A stretch of 64,000 bases of DNA from JAPOXR01 sp964291445 (GTDB taxonomy: Bacteria; Pseudomonadota; Alphaproteobacteria; Rhodobacterales; Rhodobacteraceae): NCBI GenBank assembly GCA_964291445.2, contig OZ219863.1, positions 496,001 to 560,000 of the forward strand, given 5' to 3'. Of this stretch, positions 1-9,633 are shown one piece after another; position 1 is the stretch's first letter, and the number at the start of each line of letters is the position of its first letter. Below the pieces are notes generated by a model that saw only the letters and a list, made by a program, of their open reading frames with translations, ran no database searches and was not told the origin of the DNA. The position numbers were made by a program, and so were the translations under genes.

Positions 1-817
1 CATCAATCCGGGCGGGCCGGACATTGCACCTCCGCAGATCATTTCTGGTGGCGGCGCCGATGTCATCATTGACTGGATGCCGTCTGCCCTGGCCAGCCGG
101 GAGCGGGGATTGCCGCTGGTCAACATTGCCCAGCCCTTCAAATCCTCGGGAATGATGCTGACCTGCCGCAAGGATAGCGGTATCGCCTCGCCGGACGATT
201 TCCCGGGACGCACCCTGGGCGTCTGGTTCTTCGGCAACGAGTATCCCTTCCTCAGCTGGATGAGCCAGCTCGGCATCCCGACCGATGGCAGCGATGGTGG
301 CGTGACGGTGCTCAAGCAGGGCTTCAGCGTCGATCCGCTGCTGCAGGGCCAGGCCGATTGCGTGTCGACCATGACCTACAATGAATACTGGCAGTTGATC
401 GATGCCGGATTGTCGGCCGATGAGTTGATCACCTTCAAATACGAGGATCACGGTGTGGCTACGCTCGAGGATGGACTCTACGTGCTCGAGGACAAGCTGT
501 CCGATGCGGATTTCGTCGACCGGATGGTCCGGTTCGTCAGGGCTTCGATGCGCGGCTGGAAATACGCCGAGGACAATCCTGATGAAGCAGCCGAAATCGT
601 GCTCGACAACGATGCCACCGGCGCCCAGACCGAGCTTCACCAGAAGCGCATGATGGGCGAGATCGCCAAGCTCACCGCCGGCTCCGACGGCTCACTCGAC
701 CCGGCCGATTACGAGCGGACGGTCGAGACCCTGCTGGCAGGCGGCTCGGACCCGGTCATCACCGCGGCACCTGAAGGTGCATGGAGCCACGCCATCACCG
801 ACCAGGCTCTCAACTGA
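1..817 (+). CDS. ABC transporter substrate-binding protein, NMT1/THI5-like (5' partial)
   Basis: The frame is open from base 2, so the gene enters from the left edge and its signal peptide is outside the window. The visible 271 residues read as the C-terminal two thirds of a periplasmic binding protein of the NMT1/THI5 (SsuA/TauA-like) type. They include a GGGADVIIDW stretch, the region around LVNIAQPFKSSGMML typical of the ligand cleft, and the helix with LGVWFFGNEYPF. Family members bind pyrimidine precursors, sulfonates, nitrate or similar small ligands for an ABC importer; the ligand cannot be told from the sequence. Partner permease and ATPase genes would lie to the left. A strong hairpin follows the stop. 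Confidence 0.8.
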   Translation, partial: INPGGPDIAPPQIISGGGADVIIDWMPSALASRERGLPLVNIAQPFKSSGMMLTCRKDSGIASPDDFPGRTLGVWFFGNEYPFLSWMSQLGIPTDGSDGGVTVLKQGFSVDPLLQGQADCVSTMTYNEYWQLIDAGLSADELITFKYEDHGVATLEDGLYVLEDKLSDADFVDRMVRFVRASMRGWKYAEDNPDEAAEIVLDNDATGAQTELHQKRMMGEIAKLTAGSDGSLDPADYERTVETLLAGGSDPVITAAPEGAWSHAITDQALN

Positions 818-831
818 TCTGACTCAAATCA

Positions 832-868
832 TGTCCGGGCGGCACTGCCAGCGCCGCCCGGACATTCT
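832..868. terminator. Rho-independent-like terminator
   Basis: A perfect 12-bp inverted repeat (832-843 TGTCCGGGCGGC with 853-864 GCCGCCCGGACA) has a 9-nt loop and is followed by ttctt. It lies between the convergent ends of the binding-protein gene and truA and could stop transcription from both sides. Confidence 0.75.
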
Positions 869-944
869 TGCCTCGGCAGGCAGCCCCCGTCAAACCACGG
901 CGCCTGCGTCCTGACCCCACCGGAGGTCGGTCATTTCTTCCCCT

Positions 945-1727
945 TCAGCCCTCGACGTTCTGCCCGAAGGGGTCGGTGGGATAGAGGATCTTGGCCAGGT
1001 AGAGACCCCTCGCCTGCCCTACGGGGCCACACCGGCTCCGATCGCACGCCTCCAGCATGCTGCGAATGTCGTCGGGGCTGATTGCCCCGGCGCCAACCCG
1101 TTCGAGCGACCCGACCATGCTTCGGACCTGCCGATGCAGGAAGCTGCGGGCCGTGGTCACGAAGCGGAATTCCCGGCCTCCATGGTAGAGGTGCGAGCTG
1201 ATCTCCAGCGAATCGAGAGTCCTGACCGGCGATGCCGCCTGGCAGTGGGCCGACCTGAAGGTGGTGAAGTCGTGCCGGCCGACGAGGTGGCGGGCCGCCT
1301 CACGCATCGCCTCCTCGTCCAGCATGTATCGCCGATGCCAGAACAGCCCGTGTTCGATTGCCGGCGACGCCCGGCGTGACAGGATCCGGTAGACATAGAC
1401 GCGCTGAACGGCCGAATGACGGGCATGAAAATCATCGTCGACCCGAGCCACATTGAGCACCCCGACCCTTTGCTTCCCGAGACGGGCGTTGAGAGCTTCC
1501 CGGAGCCTGAGCGGATCCCAGTCTCCCGCCAGGTCGGCATGAGCGACCTGGCCCCAGGCATGTACGCCGCTGTCGGTTCGGCCGGCGGCAGCCAAATTGG
1601 CGCCATCCGGCTCCAGTCGGGCGAGCGCCGCCTCAAGCACCCCCTGCACCGTCTTCTGCCCGGACTGGCGCTGCCAGCCACAGTATCGGGCACCGTTATA
1701 TTCCAGCTTGAATGCGAAACGCGGCAT
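945..1727 (-). CDS. truA: tRNA pseudouridine synthase A
   Basis: 260 residues, the usual size for TruA, which converts U38-U40 in the anticodon arm of tRNAs to pseudouridine. The start MPRFAFKLEYNGARYCGWQ matches the family N-terminus, so the longer open frame reaching 1925 is not used. The catalytic aspartate sits at residue 52 in GRTDSGVHA, and the second half carries the conserved SFLHRQVRSMVGSL helix. It diverges from ileS; the 237 bases between the starts should hold both promoters. Confidence 0.96.
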   Translation of the reverse strand: MPRFAFKLEYNGARYCGWQRQSGQKTVQGVLEAALARLEPDGANLAAAGRTDSGVHAWGQVAHADLAGDWDPLRLREALNARLGKQRVGVLNVARVDDDFHARHSAVQRVYVYRILSRRASPAIEHGLFWHRRYMLDEEAMREAARHLVGRHDFTTFRSAHCQAASPVRTLDSLEISSHLYHGGREFRFVTTARSFLHRQVRSMVGSLERVGAGAISPDDIRSMLEACDRSRCGPVGQARGLYLAKILYPTDPFGQNVEG

Positions 1728-1964
1728 GAATCGAGGGGGTCGTTCCGGTTGCGGCAAAGGGAGGCCGGTTGCCGACCGCCCATCGATCCGATACCGCCGA
1801 TTGCCGGTTGCAACAATCGCGGATTGCAGACATCCTTCACAGGTTTCGACAGATCGCCGCGACAGGAATTGCAACCACTGGCAAATTGCCGTCCTTCCCT
1901 GACTGGACGAAAACCGCAATGACACCTATTGGAATTGCCGGCAGTTGACCCGGAGAGTCCTCGA

Positions 1965-4907
1965 ATGGATGTTGACGACAAGATGACCGCCGAACCGGTC
2001 GACTACCGGGACACGCTCCTGCTTCCCGACACGCCGTTCCAGATGCGGGCCGGATTGCCGAGGCGTGAGCCGGATTGGCTCGCCCGCTGGGAGGAGAACG
2101 ACATCTACGGCCAGCTGCGAGGACGGACCGGCCGCCCCTCCTTCGTTCTTCATGACGGCCCGCCCTATGCCAATGGCAACCTTCATATCGGCCATGCGCT
2201 GAACAAGATTCTCAAGGACATGGTGGTCCGGTCGCAGCAGATGATGGGCAAGGATTCACGCTACGTGCCCGGCTGGGATTGCCATGGCCTGCCGATCGAG
2301 TGGAAGATCGAGGAACAGTACCGGCAAAAGGGGCTTGAAAAGGATGATGTTCCGGTCATCGAGTTGCGCCAGCAATGCCGCCGCTTCGCCGAGAAGTGGA
2401 TTGATGTCCAGCGGCAGGAATTCAAGCGGCTCGGGGTGATCGGCAACTGGGATGATCCGTATCTGACCATGGATTTTCATGCCGAGGCGGTGATCGCCGG
2501 GGAGTTCATGAAATTCCTGATGAACGGCACCCTCTACCGGGGAGCCAAGCCGGTCATGTGGTCACCGGTGGAAAAGACGGCGCTGGCCGAGGCGGAGGTG
2601 GAATACAAGGATCATCGCAGCCCGGCCATCTGGGTCAAGTTCCCGGTGGTGTCATGCCCATGCGGGGCGGGGCCCGACTGCACCGACGCGTCGGTGGTGA
2701 TCTGGACCACGACTCCCTGGACCATCCCGTCCAACCGGGCAATTTGCTTCAACCCGGAGCTTGCCTACGGGCTCTACCGGGTCACCGATGCGCCGGAGGG
2801 CAACTGGGTGGCGAAAGGCGACCGGCTGATCATTGCCGACCGGCTGGCGGAATCGGTAATGAAAGCTTCGCGCGCCGACTCCTTCACCCGCTGCTGCGGC
2901 CTCGATGCCGCCGATCTTGCCTCCATTGTCTGCGCCCACCCGCTGCGGGGGCTGGCCGGTCCGTCCGCGCCCGACATCGACCGCTGGGATTTCGACGTGC
3001 CGATGATTGCTGCCGACCACGTGACCGACGATGCCGGGACCGGTTTCGTCCACACCGCCCCGTCGCATGGCGATGACGACTACCGGATCGGGCTGCTGCA
3101 CGGGCTCGAGATGACCGACAATGTCGAGGTCGATGGCCGATTCCGCCAGGACATACCGCTATTCGGCGGAATGGAGATCTATACGAGCCGCGGCAAGGAG
3201 GGTCCGGCCAACAAGGCGGTGATCGACCATTTGGCCGGCGCCGGCATGCTGGCGGCACGGCAGGCGATCACCCATTCCTATCCGCATAGCTGGCGCTCGA
3301 AAGCACCCGTCATCTATCGCAGCACCTGGCAGTGGTTCGCCTCGATCGACACCGAGATCGATGACGACAACCACCAATTCGGACGCACCATCCGCCAGCG
3401 GGCCCTGGCCTCGATCAACGAATTCGTCGAATGGACCCCGCCGAGCGGCAGGAACCGCCTCCACTCGATGGTCGAGCATCGGCCTGACTGGGTGCTGTCG
3501 CGCCAGCGGGCCTGGGGGGTGCCGCTGACCTGCTTCACCAGGACGGATCTGCGCCCGGACCATCCGGACTACCTGCTGCGCGACAAGCGGGTGAACCAAC
3601 GCATCGTCGAGGCATTCGAGCAGGAGGGCGCCGATTGCTGGTATCATGACGGGGCGCGCCAGCGTTTCCTTGAAGGGCTTCACAATCCGGATGCCTATGA
3701 ACAGAATTTCGACATTCTCGATGTCTGGTTCGATTCCGGCTCCACCCATGCCTTCGTCCTGCGGGACCGCGATGACGGCACCGAAGACGGGATCGCCGAT
3801 CTCTATCTCGAGGGCACCGACCAGCATCGCGGGTGGTTCCATTCCTCGTTGCTGCAGGCTTGCGGCACACGGGGAGGCGCCCCGTACCGTGGCGTGCTGA
3901 CCCACGGCTTCACGCTCGACAAGAACGGCATGAAGATGGCCAAGTCGGTCGGCAACACCGTCGCTCCCGAGCAGATCGTGCGGCAATATGGCGCCGACAT
4001 TCTGCGGCTGTGGGTGGCCCAGTCGGATTACACCTCCGACCTCAGGATCGGCGACGAGATCCTCAAGCAGGTGACCGATTCCTATCGCAAGATCCGCAAC
4101 ACCTTTCGCTTCATCCTGGGCAATCTCAACGGGTTCGACCCGGAAGATTCCGTCGCCCGGCAGGACATGCCGGAGCTTGAAAAATGGGTGCTTCACAGGA
4201 TTGGCAAGCTCGACCGGCGGGTCCGGAGCGGCTATGCGAAATATGATTTCCAGGGCGTGTTCCAGGAATTGTTCGCCTTCGCCACCGCAGACCTTTCCTC
4301 CTTCTATTTCGATATCCGGAAGGACGTCCTCTATTGCGAGCGGGCGACATCGCCGACCCGCATGGCGGCGCAGACGGTTCTCGACATTCTCCATCGCCGC
4401 CTGACATCATGGCTGGCGCCAGTCCTGGTCTTCACCATGGAGGAGATCTGGCTGGAACGGTTCCCGGGAGAGGGAAGCTCGGTGCACCTCCTCGATTTTG
4501 CCGATGCCGACTCTGCCTGGATCGACGAGGAACTGGCCGGACGGTGGGACATTGTCCGCCAGGCGCGCCGGGTGGTCACATCGGCCCTGGAAGTCAAGCG
4601 GCAGGACAAGGTCATCGGCTCAAGCCTCCAGGCATATCCGGTCGTTCATGTCGAGGATCCAGGCAAGCTTGCCCTGCTGGAGAGTAGCGGCTTTGCCGAT
4701 ATCTGCATCACCTCGGAGATTCGCCTCGAAGCCGGCACCGGGCCGGGGCACGCACACCGGCTGGAGGATATTCCCGGCATCAGCGTGGAATTCCACCCGG
4801 CACGCGGCACCAAGTGCCAGCGCTGCTGGAAGATACTTCCCGAGGTTGGTCAGCAGGCCAGGCCGGATCTCTGCCGCCGCTGCGACGGGATCGTCGCCGC
4901 ACCCTGA
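1965..4907 (+). CDS. ileS: isoleucyl-tRNA synthetase
   Basis: 980-residue class Ia synthetase that charges tRNA-Ile and edits valine. The HIGH motif is at residues 74-77 (ANGNLHIGHALNK) and the KMSKS loop at 657-661 reads KMAKS, a conservative variant. The CP1 editing domain lies between them. The C-terminal zinc knuckle CxxC...CxxC (CQRCW, LCRRC) is present, as in bacterial type-1 IleRS. ATG at 1965 is chosen because GGAGAG lies 8 bases upstream; an in-frame TTG at 1929 has no such signal. The C-terminus is convergent with ychF, only 9 bases away. Confidence 0.97.
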   Translation: MDVDDKMTAEPVDYRDTLLLPDTPFQMRAGLPRREPDWLARWEENDIYGQLRGRTGRPSFVLHDGPPYANGNLHIGHALNKILKDMVVRSQQMMGKDSRYVPGWDCHGLPIEWKIEEQYRQKGLEKDDVPVIELRQQCRRFAEKWIDVQRQEFKRLGVIGNWDDPYLTMDFHAEAVIAGEFMKFLMNGTLYRGAKPVMWSPVEKTALAEAEVEYKDHRSPAIWVKFPVVSCPCGAGPDCTDASVVIWTTTPWTIPSNRAICFNPELAYGLYRVTDAPEGNWVAKGDRLIIADRLAESVMKASRADSFTRCCGLDAADLASIVCAHPLRGLAGPSAPDIDRWDFDVPMIAADHVTDDAGTGFVHTAPSHGDDDYRIGLLHGLEMTDNVEVDGRFRQDIPLFGGMEIYTSRGKEGPANKAVIDHLAGAGMLAARQAITHSYPHSWRSKAPVIYRSTWQWFASIDTEIDDDNHQFGRTIRQRALASINEFVEWTPPSGRNRLHSMVEHRPDWVLSRQRAWGVPLTCFTRTDLRPDHPDYLLRDKRVNQRIVEAFEQEGADCWYHDGARQRFLEGLHNPDAYEQNFDILDVWFDSGSTHAFVLRDRDDGTEDGIADLYLEGTDQHRGWFHSSLLQACGTRGGAPYRGVLTHGFTLDKNGMKMAKSVGNTVAPEQIVRQYGADILRLWVAQSDYTSDLRIGDEILKQVTDSYRKIRNTFRFILGNLNGFDPEDSVARQDMPELEKWVLHRIGKLDRRVRSGYAKYDFQGVFQELFAFATADLSSFYFDIRKDVLYCERATSPTRMAAQTVLDILHRRLTSWLAPVLVFTMEEIWLERFPGEGSSVHLLDFADADSAWIDEELAGRWDIVRQARRVVTSALEVKRQDKVIGSSLQAYPVVHVEDPGKLALLESSGFADICITSEIRLEAGTGPGHAHRLEDIPGISVEFHPARGTKCQRCWKILPEVGQQARPDLCRRCDGIVAAP

Positions 4908-4916
4908 CCGGCACCG

Positions 4917-6014
4917 CTACAGGTTGAACAGGACGTGCAGGACGTCACCATCCCGGACGACATAGTTCCTTCCCTCGGCGCGCAGCCTGCCGGCCTCGCG
5001 GGCACCGGCCTCGCCGCCGAATTCGGCAAAATCCTCGTACGACACCGTTTCCGCCCGGATGAAGCCCCGGCGAAAATCGCCATGTATGGCCCCGGCGGCA
5101 TCGACGGCATGGGTGCCGCGCCGGATCGTCCATGCATGCGCCTCGCGCGGGCCGGCGGTGAAAAAGGTGATCAGGTCGAGCAACTGGTATCCAGCATTGA
5201 TCACCCGTGCCAATCCAGGCTCCGGGAGTGACAGTTCCGCGAGGAACTCGCGCTCTTCGCCGGGCTCGAGCTGGCTGATCTGCTCCTCGATGGCCGCCGA
5301 GCAGACCACCACCCCGGCACCGGATTTGGCGGCAACTTCCTCCACCATCTTCGAGTGGTCGTTGCCGGTGGCGGCCGAGTCCTCGTCGACATTGCACACG
5401 TAGAGAACCGGCTTGGCCGACAGCAGCCGGATACGACCCCAGGCAGCCTGCTCGGAAGGCTCGATCCCGGTCAGCCGGGCCGGCTCTCCCCGTTCGAGAA
5501 CGGGAAGCGCCCGCCGCAGCAGCATGTCCTGGACCACCGCTTCCGGGTCCCCGCCCCTGACCTTGCGCGACAGTCGCTGCATTCGCCGCTCGATCGATTC
5601 GATATCGGCGAGCATCAGTTCGGTCTCCACGGTCTCGATGTCGCCGACCGGGTCGATCCCGCCATGCACATGGGTCACGTCTCCATCCTCGAAGCAGCGC
5701 ACGACATGGGAGATGGCGTCCACCTCCCTGATCGTGGCCAGGAACCGGTTCCCCAGCCCCTCGCCGCGTGATGCCCCCTTGACCAGGCCGGCAATGTCGA
5801 CAAATCGCATCCGGGCCGGCACACTCCGCGGCGAGGCGGCGATGGCGGCGATGCGGGCCAGCCGCGCATCCGGAACCGCGACCTCGCCGGAATTTGCCTC
5901 GATGGTGCAAAATGGAAAATTGGCGGCACGCGCCGACATCGAAGATGTCAGCGCATTGAACAGGGTGGACTTGCCAACATTCGGCAGCCCGACAATTCCG
6001 GTTTGAAATCCCAT
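4917..6014 (-). CDS. ychF: Redox-regulated ATPase/GTPase YchF
   Basis: 365 residues, the family's usual length. The P-loop GLPNVGKST is at residues 9-17, and the coiled-coil insertion and C-terminal TGS domain (ending VLHVLFNL) are intact. YchF (OLA1 family) binds ATP in preference to GTP and associates with ribosomes. The start MGFQTGIVGLP is the conserved N-terminus; the much longer upstream open frame runs antisense through the next gene and is spurious. It is transcribed towards ileS and diverges from the VOC gene. Confidence 0.96.
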   Translation of the reverse strand: MGFQTGIVGLPNVGKSTLFNALTSSMSARAANFPFCTIEANSGEVAVPDARLARIAAIAASPRSVPARMRFVDIAGLVKGASRGEGLGNRFLATIREVDAISHVVRCFEDGDVTHVHGGIDPVGDIETVETELMLADIESIERRMQRLSRKVRGGDPEAVVQDMLLRRALPVLERGEPARLTGIEPSEQAAWGRIRLLSAKPVLYVCNVDEDSAATGNDHSKMVEEVAAKSGAGVVVCSAAIEEQISQLEPGEEREFLAELSLPEPGLARVINAGYQLLDLITFFTAGPREAHAWTIRRGTHAVDAAGAIHGDFRRGFIRAETVSYEDFAEFGGEAGAREAGRLRAEGRNYVVRDGDVLHVLFNL

Positions 6015-6122
6015 TTCCTGTACATGCCTCCAACCTTCGCCGGTCGGTTCGATATGCAATCCGAGATTGCACATCCAGCGAATTTTCGGCATGAAATCCA
6101 GGCTCAAGGAGGTCAGCCCATC

Positions 6123-6536
6123 ATGACATTCAATCCCTACCTGACATTCAACGGCAATTGTGCCGAGGCTTTCGCCCGATATGCCGAGATATTCGGTGCC
6201 GAGATCGGAGAGGTGATGAAGTTCGGTGATGCGCCGTCCGGCGTCTCCCTGCCTCCGATATCCGACGATTTGGTCATGCATGCGCAACTGAATCTCGGTG
6301 ATTCGGTATTGATGGGCTCGGACATGTCTGGCAGTGGCGAGACCAAATATTCGGGCATCCAGATCCAGATGGGATACGATGATGTTGATGAAGCCCGGCG
6401 GGTGTTCGAGGCGCTTGCCGAGGGCGGCGAGGTGGAAATGCCGTTCGAAAAGACCTTCTGGGCCGCCGGCTTCGGGATGGTCCGCGACCGGTTCGGCGTT
6501 CCATGGATGATCAATTGCAACCAGCCGGCAGCGTAG
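6123..6536 (+). CDS. VOC-superfamily (PhnB-like) protein
   Basis: 137 residues of the PhnB/3-demethylubiquinone-methyltransferase-like branch of the vicinal-oxygen-chelate fold. It starts MTFNPYLTFNGNCAEAF, has the typical FGAEIGEVMKF strand, and ends PWMINCNQP. An AGGAGG Shine-Dalgarno lies 8 bases before ATG 6123, which decides the start. Catalytic function is not established for most such proteins, so none is assigned. trpA starts 10 bases after the stop, suggesting co-transcription. Confidence 0.85.
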   Translation: MTFNPYLTFNGNCAEAFARYAEIFGAEIGEVMKFGDAPSGVSLPPISDDLVMHAQLNLGDSVLMGSDMSGSGETKYSGIQIQMGYDDVDEARRVFEALAEGGEVEMPFEKTFWAAGFGMVRDRFGVPWMINCNQPAA

Positions 6537-6546
6537 ACGACCCGAC

Positions 6547-7338
6547 ATGACCAGGATCGACAGGCTGTTTGCCGGATTGCGGGCCGACAACAGGAAGGCT
6601 TTCATCTCCTATATCATGGCCGGAGATCCCGACTATTCGACGTCGCTTGAATTGCTGAACGGCCTGCCGGGTGTCGGGGTGGACATTGTCGAGCTCGGCA
6701 TCCCGTTTACCGATCCCATGGCCGATGGACCCACCATCCAACTGGCCGGCCAGCGTGCATTGGCTGGCGGGCAGACGCTGGAGCTGACCCTGCAGATGGT
6801 CCGGGAATTTCGCCGCGGCAACAACTCAACGCCAATCGTGCTGATGGGCTACTACAACCCCATCCACAACCGGGGGGCACGGGCGTTTCTTGCCGATGCC
6901 GCCGATGCCGGCGTAGACGGGCTGATCATTGTCGATTTGCCGCCGGAAGAGGACCAGGAACTCTGCCTGCCATCCGGGGAATTCGGGTTGAACTTCATCC
7001 GGCTCGCGACCCCGACCACCGATGACCGGCGGCTGCCGGCCGTGCTCCGAAACACCAGCGGTTTCGTCTATTACGTGTCCATTACCGGTATCACCGGCGC
7101 CGCTGCTGCCGTGGCGGGCGACATTGCGCCGGATGTTGCCAGGATCAAGTCGGCGACGGATCTGCCGGTTTGCGTCGGGTTCGGCATCAGGACTCCGGAC
7201 TCCGCCAGCCGGATCGCCTCGGTCTCCGACGGGGCGGTGGTCGGCTCGTCGATCGTCGCCATGATCGAGCAGAAACGCACGGTGGGCGACATCCTGGCAT
7301 TCGCCGGCGAGCTTGCCGATGCCACCCATCATGCCTGA
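6547..7338 (+). CDS. trpA: Tryptophan synthase alpha subunit
   Basis: 263 residues. The alpha subunit cleaves indole-3-glycerol phosphate to indole and glyceraldehyde-3-phosphate. The catalytic Glu and Asp are visible in VELGIPFTDPMADGPTIQ, and the phosphate-binding loop in VCVGFGIRTPDSA. trpB and trpF, usually immediately upstream in proteobacteria, are absent here, so the partner must be encoded elsewhere. It sits between a VOC gene and an lldD-type gene with short spacings. Confidence 0.96.
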   Translation: MTRIDRLFAGLRADNRKAFISYIMAGDPDYSTSLELLNGLPGVGVDIVELGIPFTDPMADGPTIQLAGQRALAGGQTLELTLQMVREFRRGNNSTPIVLMGYYNPIHNRGARAFLADAADAGVDGLIIVDLPPEEDQELCLPSGEFGLNFIRLATPTTDDRRLPAVLRNTSGFVYYVSITGITGAAAAVAGDIAPDVARIKSATDLPVCVGFGIRTPDSASRIASVSDGAVVGSSIVAMIEQKRTVGDILAFAGELADATHHA

Positions 7339-7413
7339 GACGATGTCCATGGCCCGGCGACGCTGGTCAGGAAGAAGGGGGAGGCGCCTGCGTCATCCAG
7401 GACCGGAATTGAC

Positions 7414-8577
7414 ATGACCGTAATCACCAATATCGACGATCTGCGGCAAGAGTGCCGGCGGCGCATCCCGCGGATGTTTTACGACTATGCCGAGACCGGC
7501 AGCTGGACCGGGCAGACATTCAGGGAAAACAGCAGTGATTTTGCCGAGATCAGGCTTCGGCAGAAGGTGGCGGTCGACCTGACCGACCGGCAGCTTGCCG
7601 GCAGGATGGTCGGCCAGGACGTGACAATTCCGGTGGCGCTGGCACCGGTCGGCATGCTCGGCATGATGTGGCCCGATGGCGAGATCAGGGCCGCCAGGGC
7701 GGCGCGGGAGTTCGGCATTCCCTTCACCCTGTCCACCATGTCAATCTGTTCGATCGAGGATGTCGCAGCCCATGCCGGTCCAGGATTCTGGTTCCAGCTC
7801 TATGTCATGCGCGACCGGAATTTTGTCGAGAACATCATCGGCCGTGCCAGGGATGCCGGTTGTTCGGCGCTGGTCCTCACCCTTGATTTGCAGATGCTCG
7901 GCCAGCGGCACAAGGATCTCAAGAACGGGTTGACGGCACCGCCGCGCCCCACCATCGCCAATCTGCTCAACCTGTCGACCCGGCTCCGCTGGTCGCTGGA
8001 CATGCTGCGGACCAGGCGGCGCCAGTTCGGCAATATCGTCGGCCATGCCGAGGGCGTCACCGACGTCAACTCGCTGATGCACTGGACCAATCACCAGTTT
8101 GACCTGACGCTGGACTGGGGCCGGGTCGAGGACATCAGGAAGATCTGGGACCGGAAGCTGATTCTCAAGGGAATTCTCGACCCGGATGACGCCCGCCGGG
8201 CCGCAGATACCGGGGCCGATGCCATCATCGTGTCCAACCATGGCGGCAGGCAGCTCGATGGCGCGCTGTCATCGATCCGCACGCTGCCGAGGATCGTCGA
8301 GGCGGTCGGAGACCAGGTGGAAATCCATCTCGATTCGGGAATCCGTTCGGGACAGGACGTCCTCAAGGCGCTGGCGCTCGGTGCCACCGGCACCCATATC
8401 GGCCGCGCCGTCGTCTACGGGCTCGGTGCCGGGGGCGAGGCCGGTGTGACCACCGCTCTCGAACTGATCCGCAAGGAGCTGGACACCACCATGGCGCTGT
8501 GCGGCGAGAGGGACATCGCCAATCTCGGCCGCGACAACCTGATGCTGCCCCGGGATTTCGAGACACGCTGGAGCTGA
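7414..8577 (+). CDS. lldD: FMN-dependent alpha-hydroxy-acid dehydrogenase (L-lactate dehydrogenase type)
   Basis: 387 residues of the glycolate oxidase/L-lactate dehydrogenase (LldD, FCB2) family, which oxidises a 2-hydroxy acid with FMN and passes electrons to quinone or oxygen. The catalytic His and Arg lie in SNHGGRQLDGA, and the phosphate-binding region in HLDSGIRSGQDVLKAL and GRAVVYGLGAGGEAGV. The N-terminus (IDDLRQECRRRIPRMFYDYAETGSW) is typical. Substrate could be L-lactate, mandelate or glycolate, so the symbol is by family only. Confidence 0.85.
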   Translation: MTVITNIDDLRQECRRRIPRMFYDYAETGSWTGQTFRENSSDFAEIRLRQKVAVDLTDRQLAGRMVGQDVTIPVALAPVGMLGMMWPDGEIRAARAAREFGIPFTLSTMSICSIEDVAAHAGPGFWFQLYVMRDRNFVENIIGRARDAGCSALVLTLDLQMLGQRHKDLKNGLTAPPRPTIANLLNLSTRLRWSLDMLRTRRRQFGNIVGHAEGVTDVNSLMHWTNHQFDLTLDWGRVEDIRKIWDRKLILKGILDPDDARRAADTGADAIIVSNHGGRQLDGALSSIRTLPRIVEAVGDQVEIHLDSGIRSGQDVLKALALGATGTHIGRAVVYGLGAGGEAGVTTALELIRKELDTTMALCGERDIANLGRDNLMLPRDFETRWS

Positions 8578-8691
8578 CCTCGCACCACCGCCTCCCCTCC
8601 CAAGACTCCCGGCTGGAGCGCAGGCCTGGCCCGTCGGTTCGGGCCCATGGCCGAATTTGCACGCCGGCGTGCCGCTTGCCGCGCAACCTCT

Positions 8692-8720
8692 TTGCAATGG
8701 CCATGCGTATGGCATATTAG
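8692..8720 (+). promoter_or_regulatory. Sigma-70-like promoter for rplY
   Basis: TTGCAA (8692-8697), a 17-base spacer and TATTAG (8715-8720) lie about 60 bases before rplY in an otherwise GC-rich gap. Confidence 0.55.
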
Positions 8721-8781
8721 CTCGGCCTTTCGCGGGCATACACCCTTGGAGGATGCCCGATAATCAAGCTGGAGAAGGCAA

Positions 8782-9441
8782 ATGGCTGGAGAATTACCAG
8801 AACTGCATGCCGAGCCGCGGACGGGGACAGGCAAGGGGGCCGCTCGTCAGGCAAGGCGCGAGGGGATGGTCCCGGGGATCGTCTATGGCGGGGGCTCAGA
8901 TCCCCAGCCGATCAATCTCAAATATAATCACCTGATCAAGAATTTGCGGGCCGGACGGTTCCTGTCCACCCTGTTCAGGCTCAAGGTGGAAGGCGGCGAG
9001 GACGTCCGCGTGATCTGCAGGGGCGTGCAGCGGGACGTTGTCAGGGATCTGCCGACCCATGTCGATTTCCTGCGGCTGAAGCGGGCCAGCAAGGTCAATT
9101 TGTTCATTCCGGTCAGCTTCATGAACGAGGAAGAATCGGAGGGCCTCAAGCGGGGCGGCGTGCTGACCGTGGTTCGGGGCGATGTCGAACTGAACGTATC
9201 GGCCGACAACATCCCCGAGGAAATCACCGCCGACCTCACCGGGCTGGACATTGGCGATGTCATTACCATTTCCGACATCCAATTGCCCGAGGGCGCCACG
9301 CCGAGGATCGCCGATCGGGACTTCGTGATTGCCAATATCTCGTCGCCATCCAGCCTGCGCTCCGACGAGGAGGAAGAAGCGGACGAAGCGGAAATCCTGA
9401 TCCCGCTGGAGGACGAGGATGCGCCCGAGGAGGAAGACTAG
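8782..9441 (+). CDS. rplY: 50S ribosomal protein L25/general stress protein Ctc
   Basis: 219 residues, the long Ctc-type L25 with an N-terminal 5S-rRNA-binding domain (about 1-95) and a C-terminal TL5-like domain. It ends in a very acidic tail (DEEEEADEAE...EDEDAPEEED), common in alphaproteobacterial L25. ATG 8782 is preceded by GGAGAAGG at good spacing. The conserved order rplY-pth supports the call. Confidence 0.94.
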   Translation: MAGELPELHAEPRTGTGKGAARQARREGMVPGIVYGGGSDPQPINLKYNHLIKNLRAGRFLSTLFRLKVEGGEDVRVICRGVQRDVVRDLPTHVDFLRLKRASKVNLFIPVSFMNEEESEGLKRGGVLTVVRGDVELNVSADNIPEEITADLTGLDIGDVITISDIQLPEGATPRIADRDFVIANISSPSSLRSDEEEEADEAEILIPLEDEDAPEEED

Positions 9442-9513
9442 ACTGCAAACCCTGCCCGCCCGGGAGACATGTCCTGACAGCCATACCGCTCCCCTCGCCC
9501 GGTTCGCGGCATC

Positions 9514-9547
9514 CATGCCCGGAGCGCCAGCCGCCTGCCCGGGCATG
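9514..9547. terminator. Possible hairpin between rplY and pth
   Basis: CATGCCCGG (9514-9522) can pair with CCGGGCATG (9539-9547) across a 16-nt loop. No T-run follows, so it may be a weak terminator or an mRNA-stability structure. Confidence 0.3.
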
Positions 9548-9633
9548 GCACGCATTCACCCCGGCATGGCCCAAACCTGAAGACATGCGGTGGTTGCCGG
9601 ACGGCGCCCCTCGCCCATGATCTGGACTGGTCG

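Noticed and set aside
3159..4394. A 411-codon minus-strand frame inside ileS
   Set aside because: Antisense to an essential, motif-complete gene.
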